Both the position numbers and the translations under genes were made by a program. Of a DNA stretch of 64,000 nucleotides, positions 1 through 9,984 are shown piece by piece. Below the pieces are notes generated by a model. That model did not search any database and was not told the origin of the DNA. It worked only from the letters and a program-made list of their open reading frames with translations. The stretch comes from Gammaproteobacteria bacterium. Lineage in GTDB: Bacteria; Gemmatimonadota; Gemmatimonadetes; Longimicrobiales; Gaopeijiaceae. Within the stretch, counting starts at the first letter, position 1. Each line of letters starts with the position of its first letter. Location: NCBI GenBank assembly GCA_028820325.1, contig JAPPJO010000020.1:124001-188000 (forward strand), read 5' to 3'.

Positions 1-10
1 GGAGCCGGTC

Positions 11-1543
11 ATGACGAGCCTGCTGCAAGCGGTCGCGTTCGACTCCTGGATCCTGCACGTGCTGGTGTGGGGTCCGATGGCTGCGATGCTGCACGTGCTG
101 CTCGAGGACGATGAGCGATCCGGGCACATCGCCTTCGGCTGGACGCTCGCGCTCTTCGTGGTGAGCCTCGGCCTCTGGTGGTCCTTCACGGTCGGGGATC
201 CGGGCTTTCAGATGGCGTCGAGCGTGCCCTGGATCGAAGCGTGGGGCGTGCACTACGCGCTCGGCATCGACGGCATCTCGCTGTTCATGGTGCTGCTGTC
301 CTGCTTCACGGCCCCGATCACCATTCTCGGCTCGTTCCGCTACATCACCCGCCGCCGGAAGTCCTTCTACGCCCTGATGCTTCTGCTGCAGACCGGTATC
401 ATCGGCGTCTTCACGGCGCTCGATCTGATGCTGTTCTACGTCTTCTTCGAGCTCACCCTGGTGCCGATGTACTTCATCGTCGGGGTCTGGGGGGGCAAGC
501 GCCGCATCTACGCCGCGGTGAAGTTCTTCCTGTACACGGCGGTGGGGTCGCTGCTGATGCTGGTCGGGATCCTCTACCTCTACGCCGCGACCGCGGGCGC
601 CGGAGACGGATCGTTCGCCTATCTGGACATCCTCGGCGTGTCGCTCTCGATGCGCGAGCAGCTCTGGCTGTTCGCCGCCTTCGCGCTCGCGTTCTCCATC
701 AAGGTGCCGCTGTTCCCCTTCCACACCTGGCTGCCGGACGCGCACGTGGAGGCTCCCACGCCGGGCTCGGTGGTGCTGGCCGCGATCCTGCTCAAGATGG
801 GCACCTACGGGTTCCTGCGCTTCCTGCTGCCGTTCTTCCCCGCCGCCTCCCAGCACCCCTCGGTGGTGACCGTGATGCTGGTGCTCGGCACGGCGGGCAT
901 CGTGTACGCCGCCTGGGTGGCGGCAGTGCAGCCGGACGCCAAGAAGCTGGTGGCCTACACCTCGGTGGCGCACATGGGCTTCGTGGTGATCGGCATTTTC
1001 GCCCTGACGCTGAACGGAATTCAGGGAGGGCTCGTGGTGATGATCTCGCACGGCATCTCCACCGGGGCGCTCTTCCTCATCCTGGGCATGCTGTACGAGC
1101 GCCGCCACACCCGGCTGACCGGGGAGTTCGGCGGCCTCGCACGCGTCGCGCCCATGCTCGCCCTGGCCCTCGTGATCACGGCCCTGGCTTCGATCGGCCT
1201 CCCCGGCACAAGCGGCTTCGTCGGCGAGTTCCTGGCGCTTCTGGGCACCTTCGAGACACACCCCGTCACCGCCGTCATCGCCACCAGCGGCGTCATCTTC
1301 GCCGCCTACTACATGCTGCCCATGGTGCAGCGGGTGCTCTTCAACGAGCTGGACCGCGAGGAGAACCGGTCGATGCCCGACCTCTCCCGCCGGGAGATCT
1401 TCATCCTCTCGCCCATGGTCGCGCTCATGATCGTGATCGGAGTCGCGCCCACGCCGATTCTCGAGCGCATGGAGCCGAGCGTGGAAGCCATCCTGGAGCG
1501 CGTCCACACGACCCCGCCCGCCGAGGAGCCGGCCGACTCATGA
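11..1543 (+). CDS. nuoM: NADH-quinone oxidoreductase subunit M
   Basis: Proton-pumping membrane subunit of respiratory complex I (antiporter-like family, proton_antipo_M domain). The 510-residue product is almost entirely hydrophobic helices. It contains the family signature around residues 230-250 (FPFHTWLPDAHVEAPTPGS), with the conserved Lys/His residues of the channel, and the conserved FFELTLVP segment near residue 145. Length is typical of NuoM. It starts at ATG after a GGAG ribosome-binding motif at the very edge of the window, so nuoL is expected just upstream outside it. Its stop overlaps the nuoN start by 4 bp (ATGA), implying translational coupling. Identification is secure. Confidence 0.97.
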   Translation: MTSLLQAVAFDSWILHVLVWGPMAAMLHVLLEDDERSGHIAFGWTLALFVVSLGLWWSFTVGDPGFQMASSVPWIEAWGVHYALGIDGISLFMVLLSCFTAPITILGSFRYITRRRKSFYALMLLLQTGIIGVFTALDLMLFYVFFELTLVPMYFIVGVWGGKRRIYAAVKFFLYTAVGSLLMLVGILYLYAATAGAGDGSFAYLDILGVSLSMREQLWLFAAFALAFSIKVPLFPFHTWLPDAHVEAPTPGSVVLAAILLKMGTYGFLRFLLPFFPAASQHPSVVTVMLVLGTAGIVYAAWVAAVQPDAKKLVAYTSVAHMGFVVIGIFALTLNGIQGGLVVMISHGISTGALFLILGMLYERRHTRLTGEFGGLARVAPMLALALVITALASIGLPGTSGFVGEFLALLGTFETHPVTAVIATSGVIFAAYYMLPMVQRVLFNELDREENRSMPDLSRREIFILSPMVALMIVIGVAPTPILERMEPSVEAILERVHTTPPAEEPADS

Positions 1544-3054
1544 CGCTCGACTTCTCCACCCCCGCGCACTACCTGCTGGCGCTGCTTCCCGAGATCGTGC
1601 TCTCGGTCTGGGGGACCGGGGTGCTGCTGGCCGGCGTCTGGAAGGGCGGCGCGACCTCGGCGCCGCGCGCCGGCTCGGGGAATCTGGCGGTTCTGGCGAT
1701 GGTGGGCGTGCTCGCGGCGGCCGTCGCCAACGGGTGGCTGTACGGGCTGACACCGGGGCAGGGAAGCACGATGATCGCCGTCGACCGCTTCCACCTCTTC
1801 GCCAACTGGATCTTCCTGCTCGCGGCCATGCTCGCGCTGGCCATCTCGCCCGCCTACGTGCGCCGCCAGCGCTTGCAGGAGGGGGAGTTCCACGCTCTGG
1901 TGCTCTTCGCCACGGTGGGCATGATGCTCATGGGCGGCACGCGCGACCTGATCGTGATCTTCCTGGCCCTGGAGGTGATGTCGATCAGCGCCTACGTGCT
2001 GTCGGGCTTCAATCGGCGCGATCCGAAGTCGGCGGAATCGGGGCTCAAGTACTTCCTGCTGGGCGCCTTCTCCACCGGCTTTCTTCTCTACGGAATCGCG
2101 CTGGTATACGGAGCCACGGGCAGCACCAACCTGGGGCTCATCGCTCTGGCCATCGGCTCGGGTGCGGCGGTGGCGGGGCTGCTCCACGTCGGCATCGCGC
2201 TGCTGGCCATCGGCTTCGCCTTCAAGGTCTCGGCGATCCCGTTCCACATGTGGACGCCCGACGTCTACGAGGGCGCCCCTTCGCCGGTGACGGCCTTCAT
2301 GTCGGCGAGCGTGAAGGCAGCGGCGTTCGTCGCCTTCGCCCGCGTCTTCCTGGTCGGATTCGGGGGCATCCCCGAGAGCTGGTACGCGATCGGGTGGTGG
2401 CTCGCGGCGCTCACCATGGTGATCGCCAACGTCATCGCCCTGGCCCAGACCAACGTCAAGCGGCTGCTGGCCTATTCCAGCATCGCTCACGCCGGCTACC
2501 TGCTGGTGGCCATCGTGGCCCTGAATCAGAACGCCACCGCGGGACTGCTGTTCTACCTGCTGGTCTACACCGCGATGAACATCGGCGCGTTCGCAGTGAT
2601 CCTGTGCGTTTCAGGGCACGGCGAGGAGCGGCTCGGTCTCCACCGGTACGCGGGGCTCGGGGCCAGGCATCCCGCTCTGGCCGTCTGCCTGACCATCTTT
2701 CTCCTCTCCCTTGCCGGCTTCCCCGGCACGGGCGGGTTCATGGGCAAGATCTTCATTCTGCAGGGAGCGGCCGAGGCCGGACTCTGGACCCTTTCCGTGA
2801 TTTTCGTCCTCACGACCGTGGTGTCGTACTATTACTACCTGCGGATCGCATGGTACATGTGGATGCGGGAAGCGGCGGAATCCGACGAGCCGGACCCCGT
2901 GACCGTGCCCCTGACCATGCGCTTCGCGATGGGCGCGGCGGTGGCGGTCGTAATCGGTCTGGGCGTCTTCCCGGGCGGGGGCGTGGGATTCGCCCGCGCG
3001 GGTGCGGAAGGACTGCTGACGGCAGGAGCACTGCTCCTGGGCGCCGCTCCCTAG
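1540..3054 (+). CDS. nuoN: NADH-quinone oxidoreductase subunit N
   Basis: Third antiporter-like membrane subunit of complex I, 504 residues. Visible family features are the segment FHMWTPDVYEGAPSPVTAF near residue 240 and LLAYSSIAHAGYLL near residue 310, both hallmarks of NuoN, embedded in about 14 hydrophobic helices. The ATG start is chosen because it overlaps the nuoM stop (ATGA) and gives the family N-terminus; a longer in-frame reading upstream only shadows nuoM. It is the last nuo gene here, followed by a 100-bp gap and a different functional unit, matching nuoN's usual position at the end of the nuo operon. Confidence 0.97.
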   Translation: MTLDFSTPAHYLLALLPEIVLSVWGTGVLLAGVWKGGATSAPRAGSGNLAVLAMVGVLAAAVANGWLYGLTPGQGSTMIAVDRFHLFANWIFLLAAMLALAISPAYVRRQRLQEGEFHALVLFATVGMMLMGGTRDLIVIFLALEVMSISAYVLSGFNRRDPKSAESGLKYFLLGAFSTGFLLYGIALVYGATGSTNLGLIALAIGSGAAVAGLLHVGIALLAIGFAFKVSAIPFHMWTPDVYEGAPSPVTAFMSASVKAAAFVAFARVFLVGFGGIPESWYAIGWWLAALTMVIANVIALAQTNVKRLLAYSSIAHAGYLLVAIVALNQNATAGLLFYLLVYTAMNIGAFAVILCVSGHGEERLGLHRYAGLGARHPALAVCLTIFLLSLAGFPGTGGFMGKIFILQGAAEAGLWTLSVIFVLTTVVSYYYYLRIAWYMWMREAAESDEPDPVTVPLTMRFAMGAAVAVVIGLGVFPGGGVGFARAGAEGLLTAGALLLGAAP

Positions 3055-3074
3055 CGGGATGAGTTCAGCGCATC

Positions 3075-3097
3075 CGCACTAGTGCGCGACAGCGGAT
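3075..3097. other. Palindrome and nested inverted repeat after nuoN
   Basis: In the 100-bp gap between nuoN and the phosphohexomutase there is a perfect 12-bp palindrome (CGCACTAGTGCG, 3075-3086). ATCCGC at 3072-3077 is also repeated inverted as GCGGAT at 3092-3097. No T-tract follows, so it is not a classic intrinsic terminator. It could be an operator or an RNA hairpin at the nuo operon end. Function is not established. Confidence 0.35.
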
Positions 3098-3154
3098 CGC
3101 CAGGCATCCGCGAGACATCACACGGCACGCAACCACTTCCGGGCTGTACCGGTT

Positions 3155-4525
3155 TTGAGCTTTTCTCCCGAGATCTTCCGGCAATACGACATCCGGGGCA
3201 TCGTTGGCGAAACCATCGACAGCGAGGTGGCCCGCGCCACCGGGAGCGCCCTGGTCACTGCGGTGAGCGCACGGGGCGGCGATGCCCGTCCCCGCATCGT
3301 GGTCGGGAGCGACAACCGTCCCAGCTCGGACGGCCTGGCCGACGCGCTCTCGGAGGGCATCCGCTCGGCGGGCGGACACGTCGTCAGCCTCGGCACGGTA
3401 CCGACCCCGGTGACCTACTGGGCCGAGCGCGAGCTGGCGGCGGCAGGGGGCGCTCAGATCACCGGCAGCCACAACCCCCCCGAATGGAACGGAATCAAGA
3501 TGACCGTGGGTGGCCGCCCGCTGTACGGCGAAGGGATTCAGGAGCTGCGGCGGCGGATCGATGAAGGAGTGGCGCGTCGTGGACCGGGCACCCTGGAACG
3601 CGTCGACGTTCTCGACCGGTACGTCGCGGACATCGCGGGCCGGTTCGAGGAAACCGTGCCGCTGAAGGTGGTCGTGGACTGCGCCAACGCTTCCGGGGCG
3701 CTCACCGCGGTGCCTGTGCTGGAGGCGATCGGAGCCGAGGTGATCCCCCTCTACTGCGAGCTCGACGGGACCTTCCCGAACCATCACCCCGATCCCACGG
3801 TCGACGAGAACATCGTGGACCTGGCGGCGAGGGTTCGCCGGACCGGCGCGGCCCTGGGCGTCGGCTTCGACGGCGACGCCGACCGCATCGGGGTCGTGGA
3901 CGAGACCGGCGCGGTGGTCCGGGGCGACATCCTGCTTCTCCTCTTCGGCCTGGAGGTGCTCGAACGCCGGGGTCCGGGCGAGAAGCTGGTCTTCGACGTG
4001 AAGTGCTCCCAGGTGCTGCCGCGCGTTTTCGAGTCGGCGGGGGGCGTCCCCGTCATGTGGGCGACCGGACACTCCCTCATCAAGGAGAAGATGCATGCCA
4101 CCGGAGCGGTCATCGGTGGTGAACTCTCCGGGCACATCTGCTTCGCCGACGAGTACATCGGGGTGGACGACGCCGTCTACGCCGCGTGCCGGCTTCTGCG
4201 CCTGCTCGCCGCGTCCGGACGCTCGCTCTCGGCGCTGGTGGCGGATCTGCCTCGCTACGCATCGACCCCGGAGTACCGTATCGAGGTGGCCGAGCACATC
4301 AAGCACGACATCGCCGAAGCCGCCCGCGAACATTTCTCCCGGAGCCACGAGGTGATCGCGGTGGACGGTGCACGCATCCTCTTCGACGGAGGCTGGGGCC
4401 TGTTGAGAGCATCCAATACCCAGCCCGTCCTCGCGGCGCGCTACGAAGCCGACACCGATATCCGCCTCGGGGAGATCCAGCGCGAGGTCGAGGACTGGCT
4501 CCGGGCCCGAGGCGTCGGTGTCTGA
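3155..4525 (+). CDS. Phosphomannomutase/phosphoglucomutase (alpha-D-phosphohexomutase family)
   Basis: Interconverts hexose 1- and 6-phosphates, feeding nucleotide-sugar and LPS synthesis. The 456-residue protein has all four family signatures in order: the catalytic phosphoserine loop TGSHNPPEWNG near residue 105, the Mg-binding loop GFDGDADRIG near 238, the sugar-specificity loop GELSGHI near 322, and the phosphate-binding loop RASNTQPV near 420. The N-terminus (FRQYDIRG) is that of ManB/AlgC-type enzymes. The start is a TTG, giving the expected N-terminus; no better ATG exists. Its end overlaps the next gene by 8 bp. Substrate preference (mannose versus glucose) cannot be decided from sequence. 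Confidence 0.93.
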   Translation: MSFSPEIFRQYDIRGIVGETIDSEVARATGSALVTAVSARGGDARPRIVVGSDNRPSSDGLADALSEGIRSAGGHVVSLGTVPTPVTYWAERELAAAGGAQITGSHNPPEWNGIKMTVGGRPLYGEGIQELRRRIDEGVARRGPGTLERVDVLDRYVADIAGRFEETVPLKVVVDCANASGALTAVPVLEAIGAEVIPLYCELDGTFPNHHPDPTVDENIVDLAARVRRTGAALGVGFDGDADRIGVVDETGAVVRGDILLLLFGLEVLERRGPGEKLVFDVKCSQVLPRVFESAGGVPVMWATGHSLIKEKMHATGAVIGGELSGHICFADEYIGVDDAVYAACRLLRLLAASGRSLSALVADLPRYASTPEYRIEVAEHIKHDIAEAAREHFSRSHEVIAVDGARILFDGGWGLLRASNTQPVLAARYEADTDIRLGEIQREVEDWLRARGVGV

Positions 4526-7295
4526 GGCGCGCCCTCGCCCGTGGCGCGGCGGCCGCGTTCTGGTCGCCTCGATCGTGGCCGGGGCCGCGGTGCTTCTGGT
4601 CGTGCGCGAAGCCATCGACCTCTACGTCGAAGTTCTCTGGTTCGGGGCCAACGGGTATCTCGACGTCTTCTGGACCCGCACGCTGGCGCGCTGGGGGGTG
4701 CGCATCCTGGTCATGCTGGCCGTCGGCGCGATGGTCTACGCGAACGTGCGCCTGTTCGCGGTCGCGGTGCGCGCGCTCAGGATCCGCAGGCGTTTCGCCA
4801 ACCTGGAGATATCGGAGAGAATCCCCGGCGTCTGGATCTCGCGCGGCACGCTCGTGATCTCGGTGCTGGCGGCGCTCTGGTTCAGCGCCGTGGTTCCCCC
4901 CGAAGCGGGACTGGCTCTGCTGCTCCTGCTGCGGGCCCCCGCGTGGGGGCTGAGCGACCCGGTCCTCGGGCACGATGTGTCCTTCTACATATTCGCCCTG
5001 CCGGTGATGAGCGGGATTCTCGCCTTCGCGCTCCTGCTGATCTTCTTCCTCTTCAGCCTCTCCATCGCAATCTACGCGGCCACCGGCGCCCTCCGCCTGA
5101 CGCGCAAGGGACTCGGGCTGGAAGATCTGGCGCGCCGCCACCTCACCCTCCTGGTCACGACGTTTCTGGTCCTGCTGGCCGTACGCTTCCAGGTCGCCCG
5201 CTACATCCTCCTGCTCGACGGCAACTCCGGCGTGCAGGGGCTGTTCGGCTTCACCGACGCCGTCGCCCGCCTGCCCGCGTTGACGGCGCTCGCCGTGGTC
5301 GCACTGGGTTCGGCGGCCCTGGTGGCATGGGGAGGCTCGCGGCGCAAGGTCGTCCCGACCGCAATCGGGCTCGGCGCGACGGTCGTGGGCACGCTCGTGC
5401 TGGCTCAGCTCTACCCGGCGACCGTGCAGCGCTTTCGCGTCGAGCCCAACGAGCTCGAGAGCGAAACCCCCTTTATCGAGCACAACCTGGAGTTCACGCG
5501 CATCGGGTTCGGGCTCGACGAGTTGCGGCGTGAGCGCTTCGACTACCGCGGGACGACCGAAGAACCGCGCGCGATGGCCGTCGCCAGCCAATTCGGCGGG
5601 CTGCCGGTCTGGACTCCGGGCGCGCTCCTGACCACGTATCGGCAGCTGGAGGCCCGCTTCCGCTACTACGAGTTCAGCGATGTCGCCATCGATCGCTACC
5701 GGGGCCCGGACGGCCTGGTGCCGGTCGCGCTGGCGGTGCGCGAGATCGAGCCCGGCGGCATCGAGGACCGCAACTGGCAGAACCTCCACATCCGCGAGCG
5801 CTACATCGCGGGAATGGGCGCGGTTGCCAGCGCGGCGGGGGAGCACACCCCGGAGGGGCGGCCGTCGACGATCCTGTCCGCGATCCCGCCCGAGTTCGCG
5901 GAAGGCACGGCGGCGCCCGAGAGGCTGCGCCTGGTACGGCCTTCCGTGTTCTTCGGCATTCGCCCACAGGCCTACGCGATCATCAATCCGACCACCGAAG
6001 CCTTTCTCGACCCCGAGGGCCGGCCCGGCCAGGCCGGAGTGGACTATCCGGAAGGCATCCTGCTGGATTCCTGGCTGCGCAAGGTTCTGCTCGCGTTCCG
6101 CTTCCGCGATACCAACCTGCTGTTCGCCTCCGAGGTCTCGCCCCGCAGCCGTTTCGTCTTTCGGCGCCAGGTGACGGCGCGGGCGCGCGATATCGCCCCC
6201 TTCCTGCGCTTTGCCGAATCGCCCTATCCGGTGGTGCACGAGGGCCGCGTGGTCTGGATGCTCGACGCCTTCACCGCCACCCGCCATTTCCCGCTGGCGA
6301 GCGCCTACGACCTGGAAGCGCGTTCTGCGGTGACCTATGTGCGCAACAGCGTGAAGGTCACCGTGGACGGGGTGACCGGGCGTGTCGCCTTCTATGTGGC
6401 TGACGAGAGCGATCCGTTGCTTGAAGGCTACCGGCGCGTCCTTCCCGGCCTCTTTCAACCCATGGACGAGATGCCTCCCGGGCTCCGCGAACACATTCGC
6501 TATCCGCGCGCGCTTCTCAGCCTGCAGGGCCGGGTGCTGTTTCAGTATCATCTGGAAACCGCCCCTTCCTTCCACGGCCAGGAAGACGTGTGGGCGCCCG
6601 CCACGGAGCTCGCCCAGGGCACCAATCCGGTCCCCTACAGGCCCGAGTACGCCATCTACCGGCTGCCCGGCGTGCGGGAGCCCGAGTACCTGCTGAGCAC
6701 CGCCTTCGTACCGGCCGGCCGACAGAACCTGACCGCCCTGCTGGTCGCGCGCAGCGACGGGGACAACTACGGCGAGCTCCTGCTCTACGACATTCCGGTC
6801 GAGGATCAGGTCCCCGGCCCCCGCCTGGTGGAGGCGCTCGTGGAACAGGATCCCTTCATCTCCCAGCAGCTCTCGCTCTGGCGGCAGGGGGGAAGCGACG
6901 TCTGGACCGGTCACCTGCACATCGTGCCCGTGGACGGCACGCTCATGTACATGGAACCGATCTTCCTGGCAGCCGAGTCGGACGCGATTCCCGAGCTCCG
7001 CCAGTTCGTCGTCAGCGATGGCCGCCGGGTGGCGATGCAGCCGACCCTGGACGCCACCGTGGCGGCGCTCGCAGCCATGGCCGCGCCCGACGCGCCCGAG
7101 GAAGTGGTCGACACCCGGGACCTGGTGGAACTGCGGGAACTGGCCACCGACACGTCGGCCTGGCCGGGCGACGCCCTGGATCTGCTCGACCGCGCGGAGG
7201 AAGCGCTCCGGGCCGGCGATTTCGCCGGTTTCGGCGCGCGTCTGCGCGAGTTGCGCGACCTGCTGGAGCGCTTCGAGGACCAGGCCGGTTCATGA
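4518..7295 (+). CDS. UPF0182 family membrane protein
   Basis: A 925-residue protein of the UPF0182/COG1615 family, whose biochemical role is unknown. The first ~300 residues contain about seven hydrophobic helices, including a conserved early segment with FGANGYLDVFWTR. The remaining two thirds form a large, probably extracytoplasmic, soluble domain with family motifs such as RPSVFFG and the tract around residues 600-700. GTG start overlapping the phosphohexomutase stop. The C-terminal ~70 residues are charged and predicted helical (VELRELATDTSAWPG onward). Family assignment is by overall pattern; no function is inferred from the neighbour beyond likely co-transcription. Confidence 0.88.
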   Translation: MSEARPRPWRGGRVLVASIVAGAAVLLVVREAIDLYVEVLWFGANGYLDVFWTRTLARWGVRILVMLAVGAMVYANVRLFAVAVRALRIRRRFANLEISERIPGVWISRGTLVISVLAALWFSAVVPPEAGLALLLLLRAPAWGLSDPVLGHDVSFYIFALPVMSGILAFALLLIFFLFSLSIAIYAATGALRLTRKGLGLEDLARRHLTLLVTTFLVLLAVRFQVARYILLLDGNSGVQGLFGFTDAVARLPALTALAVVALGSAALVAWGGSRRKVVPTAIGLGATVVGTLVLAQLYPATVQRFRVEPNELESETPFIEHNLEFTRIGFGLDELRRERFDYRGTTEEPRAMAVASQFGGLPVWTPGALLTTYRQLEARFRYYEFSDVAIDRYRGPDGLVPVALAVREIEPGGIEDRNWQNLHIRERYIAGMGAVASAAGEHTPEGRPSTILSAIPPEFAEGTAAPERLRLVRPSVFFGIRPQAYAIINPTTEAFLDPEGRPGQAGVDYPEGILLDSWLRKVLLAFRFRDTNLLFASEVSPRSRFVFRRQVTARARDIAPFLRFAESPYPVVHEGRVVWMLDAFTATRHFPLASAYDLEARSAVTYVRNSVKVTVDGVTGRVAFYVADESDPLLEGYRRVLPGLFQPMDEMPPGLREHIRYPRALLSLQGRVLFQYHLETAPSFHGQEDVWAPATELAQGTNPVPYRPEYAIYRLPGVREPEYLLSTAFVPAGRQNLTALLVARSDGDNYGELLLYDIPVEDQVPGPRLVEALVEQDPFISQQLSLWRQGGSDVWTGHLHIVPVDGTLMYMEPIFLAAESDAIPELRQFVVSDGRRVAMQPTLDATVAALAAMAAPDAPEEVVDTRDLVELRELATDTSAWPGDALDLLDRAEEALRAGDFAGFGARLRELRDLLERFEDQAGS

Positions 7296-7309
7296 GCCGC
7301 GCCGGATTC

Positions 7310-7338
7310 TTGATCGTGAGCGGATGACCGGGTAACTT
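7310..7338 (+). promoter_or_regulatory. Candidate promoter for sucCD-ndk
   Basis: TTGATC (7310-7315) and TAACTT (7333-7338) are separated by 17 bp, ideal spacing for a sigma-70-type promoter. The predicted start lies near 7345, about 85 bp before the sucC ATG. It lies in the 133-bp gap after the UPF0182 gene, the only place a promoter for this operon would fit. Confidence 0.5.
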
Positions 7339-7428
7339 GGCCGGTCGCCTCTTCCGGCGACTCTCCCGCAGCGTCCTCCACGGCCACAGCGCCGCGCCGA
7401 CTTCCTTCTTCCTCGCGGAGCAGACCGA

Positions 7429-8562
7429 ATGAACCTGCACGAGTTCCAGGCAAGGGAACTCTTCCGTGACGCGGGCATGCCGGTACCGCGGGGCCGTGTC
7501 GCCACCACGCCCGGGGAGGCCGGGGCGATCGCCGCCGACATGGGCGGCGCGGCGGTAGTCAAGGCCCAGGTGCATTCCGGCGGCCGGGGCAAGGCGGGGG
7601 GCGTCAAGCTGGCCGGCACCCCGGAGGAAGCCGAGGCCCACGCGCGCGCCATTCTGGGGATGACGATCCGGGGGCTCACAGTGCACAAGGTCCTGCTGGT
7701 CCCTGTCGAGAACATCGCCAGCGAGCGCTACGTGGGCATCCTGGTCGACCGCGCCGTGCAGGCGCCGCTCTTCATGGTGTCGCGGGAAGGGGGCGTGGAC
7801 ATCGAGGAAGTCGCGGCCACCAATCCCGCCGCCATCACCAGGCTGCGAGTCGACCCGCGCTTCGGACTTCTGCCGCATCAGGCGTACCGGCTGGGGAGCG
7901 CGCTCTTCGATGCACCGTCTCTGGCGCGCCAGTGCGCGACGGTGCTTTCGCAGCTTTACCAGGTCTTCATGAAGAACGGCGCATCCCTCTGCGAAGTGAA
8001 TCCGCTCATCGCGACGGAGGCGGGAGAGGTGAAGGCCATCGACGCCAAGGTCACCATCGACGCAAATGAACTCTTCCGCCGGTCGGCACTCGAGTCGCTG
8101 CGCGATCTGGACGCCGAGCCCGCTGCGGAAACGCACGCGCGCGCAGCCGGCCTCAGCTTCGTCAAGCTCGACGGCAACGTGGGGTGCTGCGTCAACGGAG
8201 CCGGGCTGGCGATGGCCACCATGGACCTGGTCAAGTACTACGGAGGCGATCCGGCCAACTTCCTCGACATCGGCGGATCGTCCAGCCCCGACAAGGTCGT
8301 GGCCGCGCTCGAGATCATCACGGCCGATCCGAACGTGCAGGTGATCCTGTTCAACATCTTCGGCGGCATCACGCGTTGCGACGACGTGGCGCGCGGGATC
8401 GTCGAGGCCACGAAGCGCGCCGAAATCCGCGCACCCATCCTCATTCGCCTTACGGGCACCAACGAAGCCGAGGCCAGGGAAATCCTCGCGGCCGAGGGCT
8501 TCTCCGCCTTCACTTCGATGGACGACGTCGTGCGGGCGGCGGTGGCGAGGGCCGCCGCGTGA
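7429..8562 (+). CDS. sucC: Succinyl-CoA synthetase (ADP-forming) subunit beta
   Basis: Beta (ATP-grasp) subunit of succinyl-CoA synthetase, the substrate-level phosphorylation step of the TCA cycle. The 377-residue protein begins with the canonical MNLHEFQARELF. It shows the nucleotide-binding VKAQVHSGGRGKAGG near residue 45, GASLCEVNPL near 185, and the C-terminal CoA-ligase part with NIFGGITRCDDVARGI near 310. Length is near the usual ~385. It is followed 60 bp later by sucD, so the two subunits are made together. Confidence 0.97.
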   Translation: MNLHEFQARELFRDAGMPVPRGRVATTPGEAGAIAADMGGAAVVKAQVHSGGRGKAGGVKLAGTPEEAEAHARAILGMTIRGLTVHKVLLVPVENIASERYVGILVDRAVQAPLFMVSREGGVDIEEVAATNPAAITRLRVDPRFGLLPHQAYRLGSALFDAPSLARQCATVLSQLYQVFMKNGASLCEVNPLIATEAGEVKAIDAKVTIDANELFRRSALESLRDLDAEPAAETHARAAGLSFVKLDGNVGCCVNGAGLAMATMDLVKYYGGDPANFLDIGGSSSPDKVVAALEIITADPNVQVILFNIFGGITRCDDVARGIVEATKRAEIRAPILIRLTGTNEAEAREILAAEGFSAFTSMDDVVRAAVARAAA

Positions 8563-8622
8563 CACCCTTCATTCCGCAGCGGCCGTCGCCCGACTCCTTC
8601 CCACAGCACGCGGTCCCGCCCC

Positions 8623-9507
8623 ATGTCGATCTTCGTTGACGAATCCACGCGCGTGGTGGTCCAGGGCATCACCGGCCGCGACGGATCCTTCCACACCGCC
8701 AGGATGATCGAATACGGCACCCGCGTGGTCGCGGGAGTGACGCCGGGCAAGGGCGGCCGCGTAGTCGAAGGCCCCGGAGGCGCGCGCGTGCCCGTCTTCG
8801 ACACGATGAACGAGGCGGTTGCGGCGTCGGGGGCGAACGCCTCCGCGATCTATGTGCCGCCGCCCTTCGCCGCGAGCGCCATCATGGAGGCCGCGGAATC
8901 GGGCGTCGAGTTCATCGTCTGCATCACCGAGGGCGTCCCGGTGCTCGACATGACGCGCGCCTACGCCTTCGTCGCCGACCACGGCGTCCGCCTGCTGGGA
9001 CCCAACTGCCCCGGGGTGATCTCGCCGGGCAAGGCCACCGTGGGCATCATCTCCGGCGACATCGTGACAACCGGTCCGGTGGGCGTCGTGTCGCGCTCGG
9101 GCACGCTCACCTACGAGGCGGTCGGGCAGCTCACCGGAGCGGGCATCGGTCAGACCACCTGCGTCGGCATCGGGGGAGACCCCATCATCGGCACCACCTT
9201 CATCGACTGCCTGAAGGCCTTCGCCGAAGACGGGGAGACGAGGGCGGTCGTGATGATCGGCGAGATCGGGGGCACGGACGAGCAGGAGGCCGCCGAATAC
9301 GCCGGCCACAGCCTCGACTTGCCGGTCGTGGGCTTCATTGCGGGTCAGACGGCCCCTCCGGGCCGCCGCATGGGACACGCGGGGGCCATCATCAGTGGCT
9401 CCTCCGGAACCGCGGAAGAGAAGATCAGGGCCTTCCGCGAGAACGGGATCGGCGTCGCGCGGCGGCCCATCGACATCGTACACCTCACCCGGGAAGCCCT
9501 GCGATGA
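8623..9507 (+). CDS. sucD: Succinyl-CoA synthetase subunit alpha
   Basis: Alpha subunit of succinyl-CoA synthetase, carrying the CoA-binding Rossmann domain and the phosphohistidine. Residues 1-60 contain [14 protein letters not shown] and GVTPGKGG (CoA binding). [13 protein letters not shown] lies near 124-136. The catalytic His252 is in [14 protein letters not shown]. The length, 294 residues, is standard. Its stop overlaps the ndk start by 4 bp (ATGA). Confidence 0.97.
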   Translation: MSIFVDESTRVVVQGITGRDGSFHTARMIEYGTRVVAGVTPGKGGRVVEGPGGARVPVFDTMNEAVAASGANASAIYVPPPFAASAIMEAAESGVEFIVCITEGVPVLDMTRAYAFVADHGVRLLGPNCPGVISPGKATVGIISGDIVTTGPVGVVSRSGTLTYEAVGQLTGAGIGQTTCVGIGGDPIIGTTFIDCLKAFAEDGETRAVVMIGEIGGTDEQEAAEYAGHSLDLPVVGFIAGQTAPPGRRMGHAGAIISGSSGTAEEKIRAFRENGIGVARRPIDIVHLTREALR

Positions 9508-9929
9508 GCCTGACACTCGCGATCATCAAGCCCGACGCGGTCGCTTCGGGAAAGACGGGGGCCATCCTCGCTCATCTGGAAGGGGCGGGTTTCCGCATTC
9601 GCTGCCTGCGCATGACGCAGCTCTCCCGGACTCAGGCCGCGGCCTTCTACGCGGTGCATCGGGAGCGGCCCTTCTTCGACTCCCTGGTGGCCTTCATGAC
9701 CTCCGGACCCATCGTGCCCCTGGTGCTCGAAGCCGAAGACGCCGTGGCCCGGTTTCGCGAGACCATCGGAGCCACGGACCCCGCCGAAGCCGCTCCCGGA
9801 ACCGTCCGCGCGCGCTACGCGGAGTCGAAGGAGCGCAACGCCGTCCACGGCTCCGATTCGGACGCCAACGCCGCGCTCGAAATCGACTTCTTCTTTTCTC
9901 GCCACGAGCGGCTTGCCCTCCGTGGCTGA
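9504..9929 (+). CDS. ndk: Nucleoside diphosphate kinase
   Basis: Transfers gamma-phosphate from ATP to other nucleoside diphosphates through a phosphohistidine. The 141-residue protein has the N-terminal LAIIKPDAV motif and the catalytic His115 in NAVHGSDS, both diagnostic. It is coupled to sucD by an ATGA overlap. Known biology makes the pairing sensible: Ndk can interconvert the ATP/GTP produced by succinyl-CoA synthetase, but that functional link here is inference. A 93-bp gap with a new promoter follows. Confidence 0.96.
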   Translation: MSLTLAIIKPDAVASGKTGAILAHLEGAGFRIRCLRMTQLSRTQAAAFYAVHRERPFFDSLVAFMTSGPIVPLVLEAEDAVARFRETIGATDPAEAAPGTVRARYAESKERNAVHGSDSDANAALEIDFFFSRHERLALRG

Positions 9930-9984
9930 AACCGCGCGAGTGCCGGCGAAAGGTAGTGCAGGGGCTGCCGGGCATCGGGGCGCG

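Noticed and set aside
4299..6920. An 873-codon - strand frame opposite the UPF0182 gene
   Set aside because: Typical high-GC antisense shadow; the + strand product has a recognisable family.
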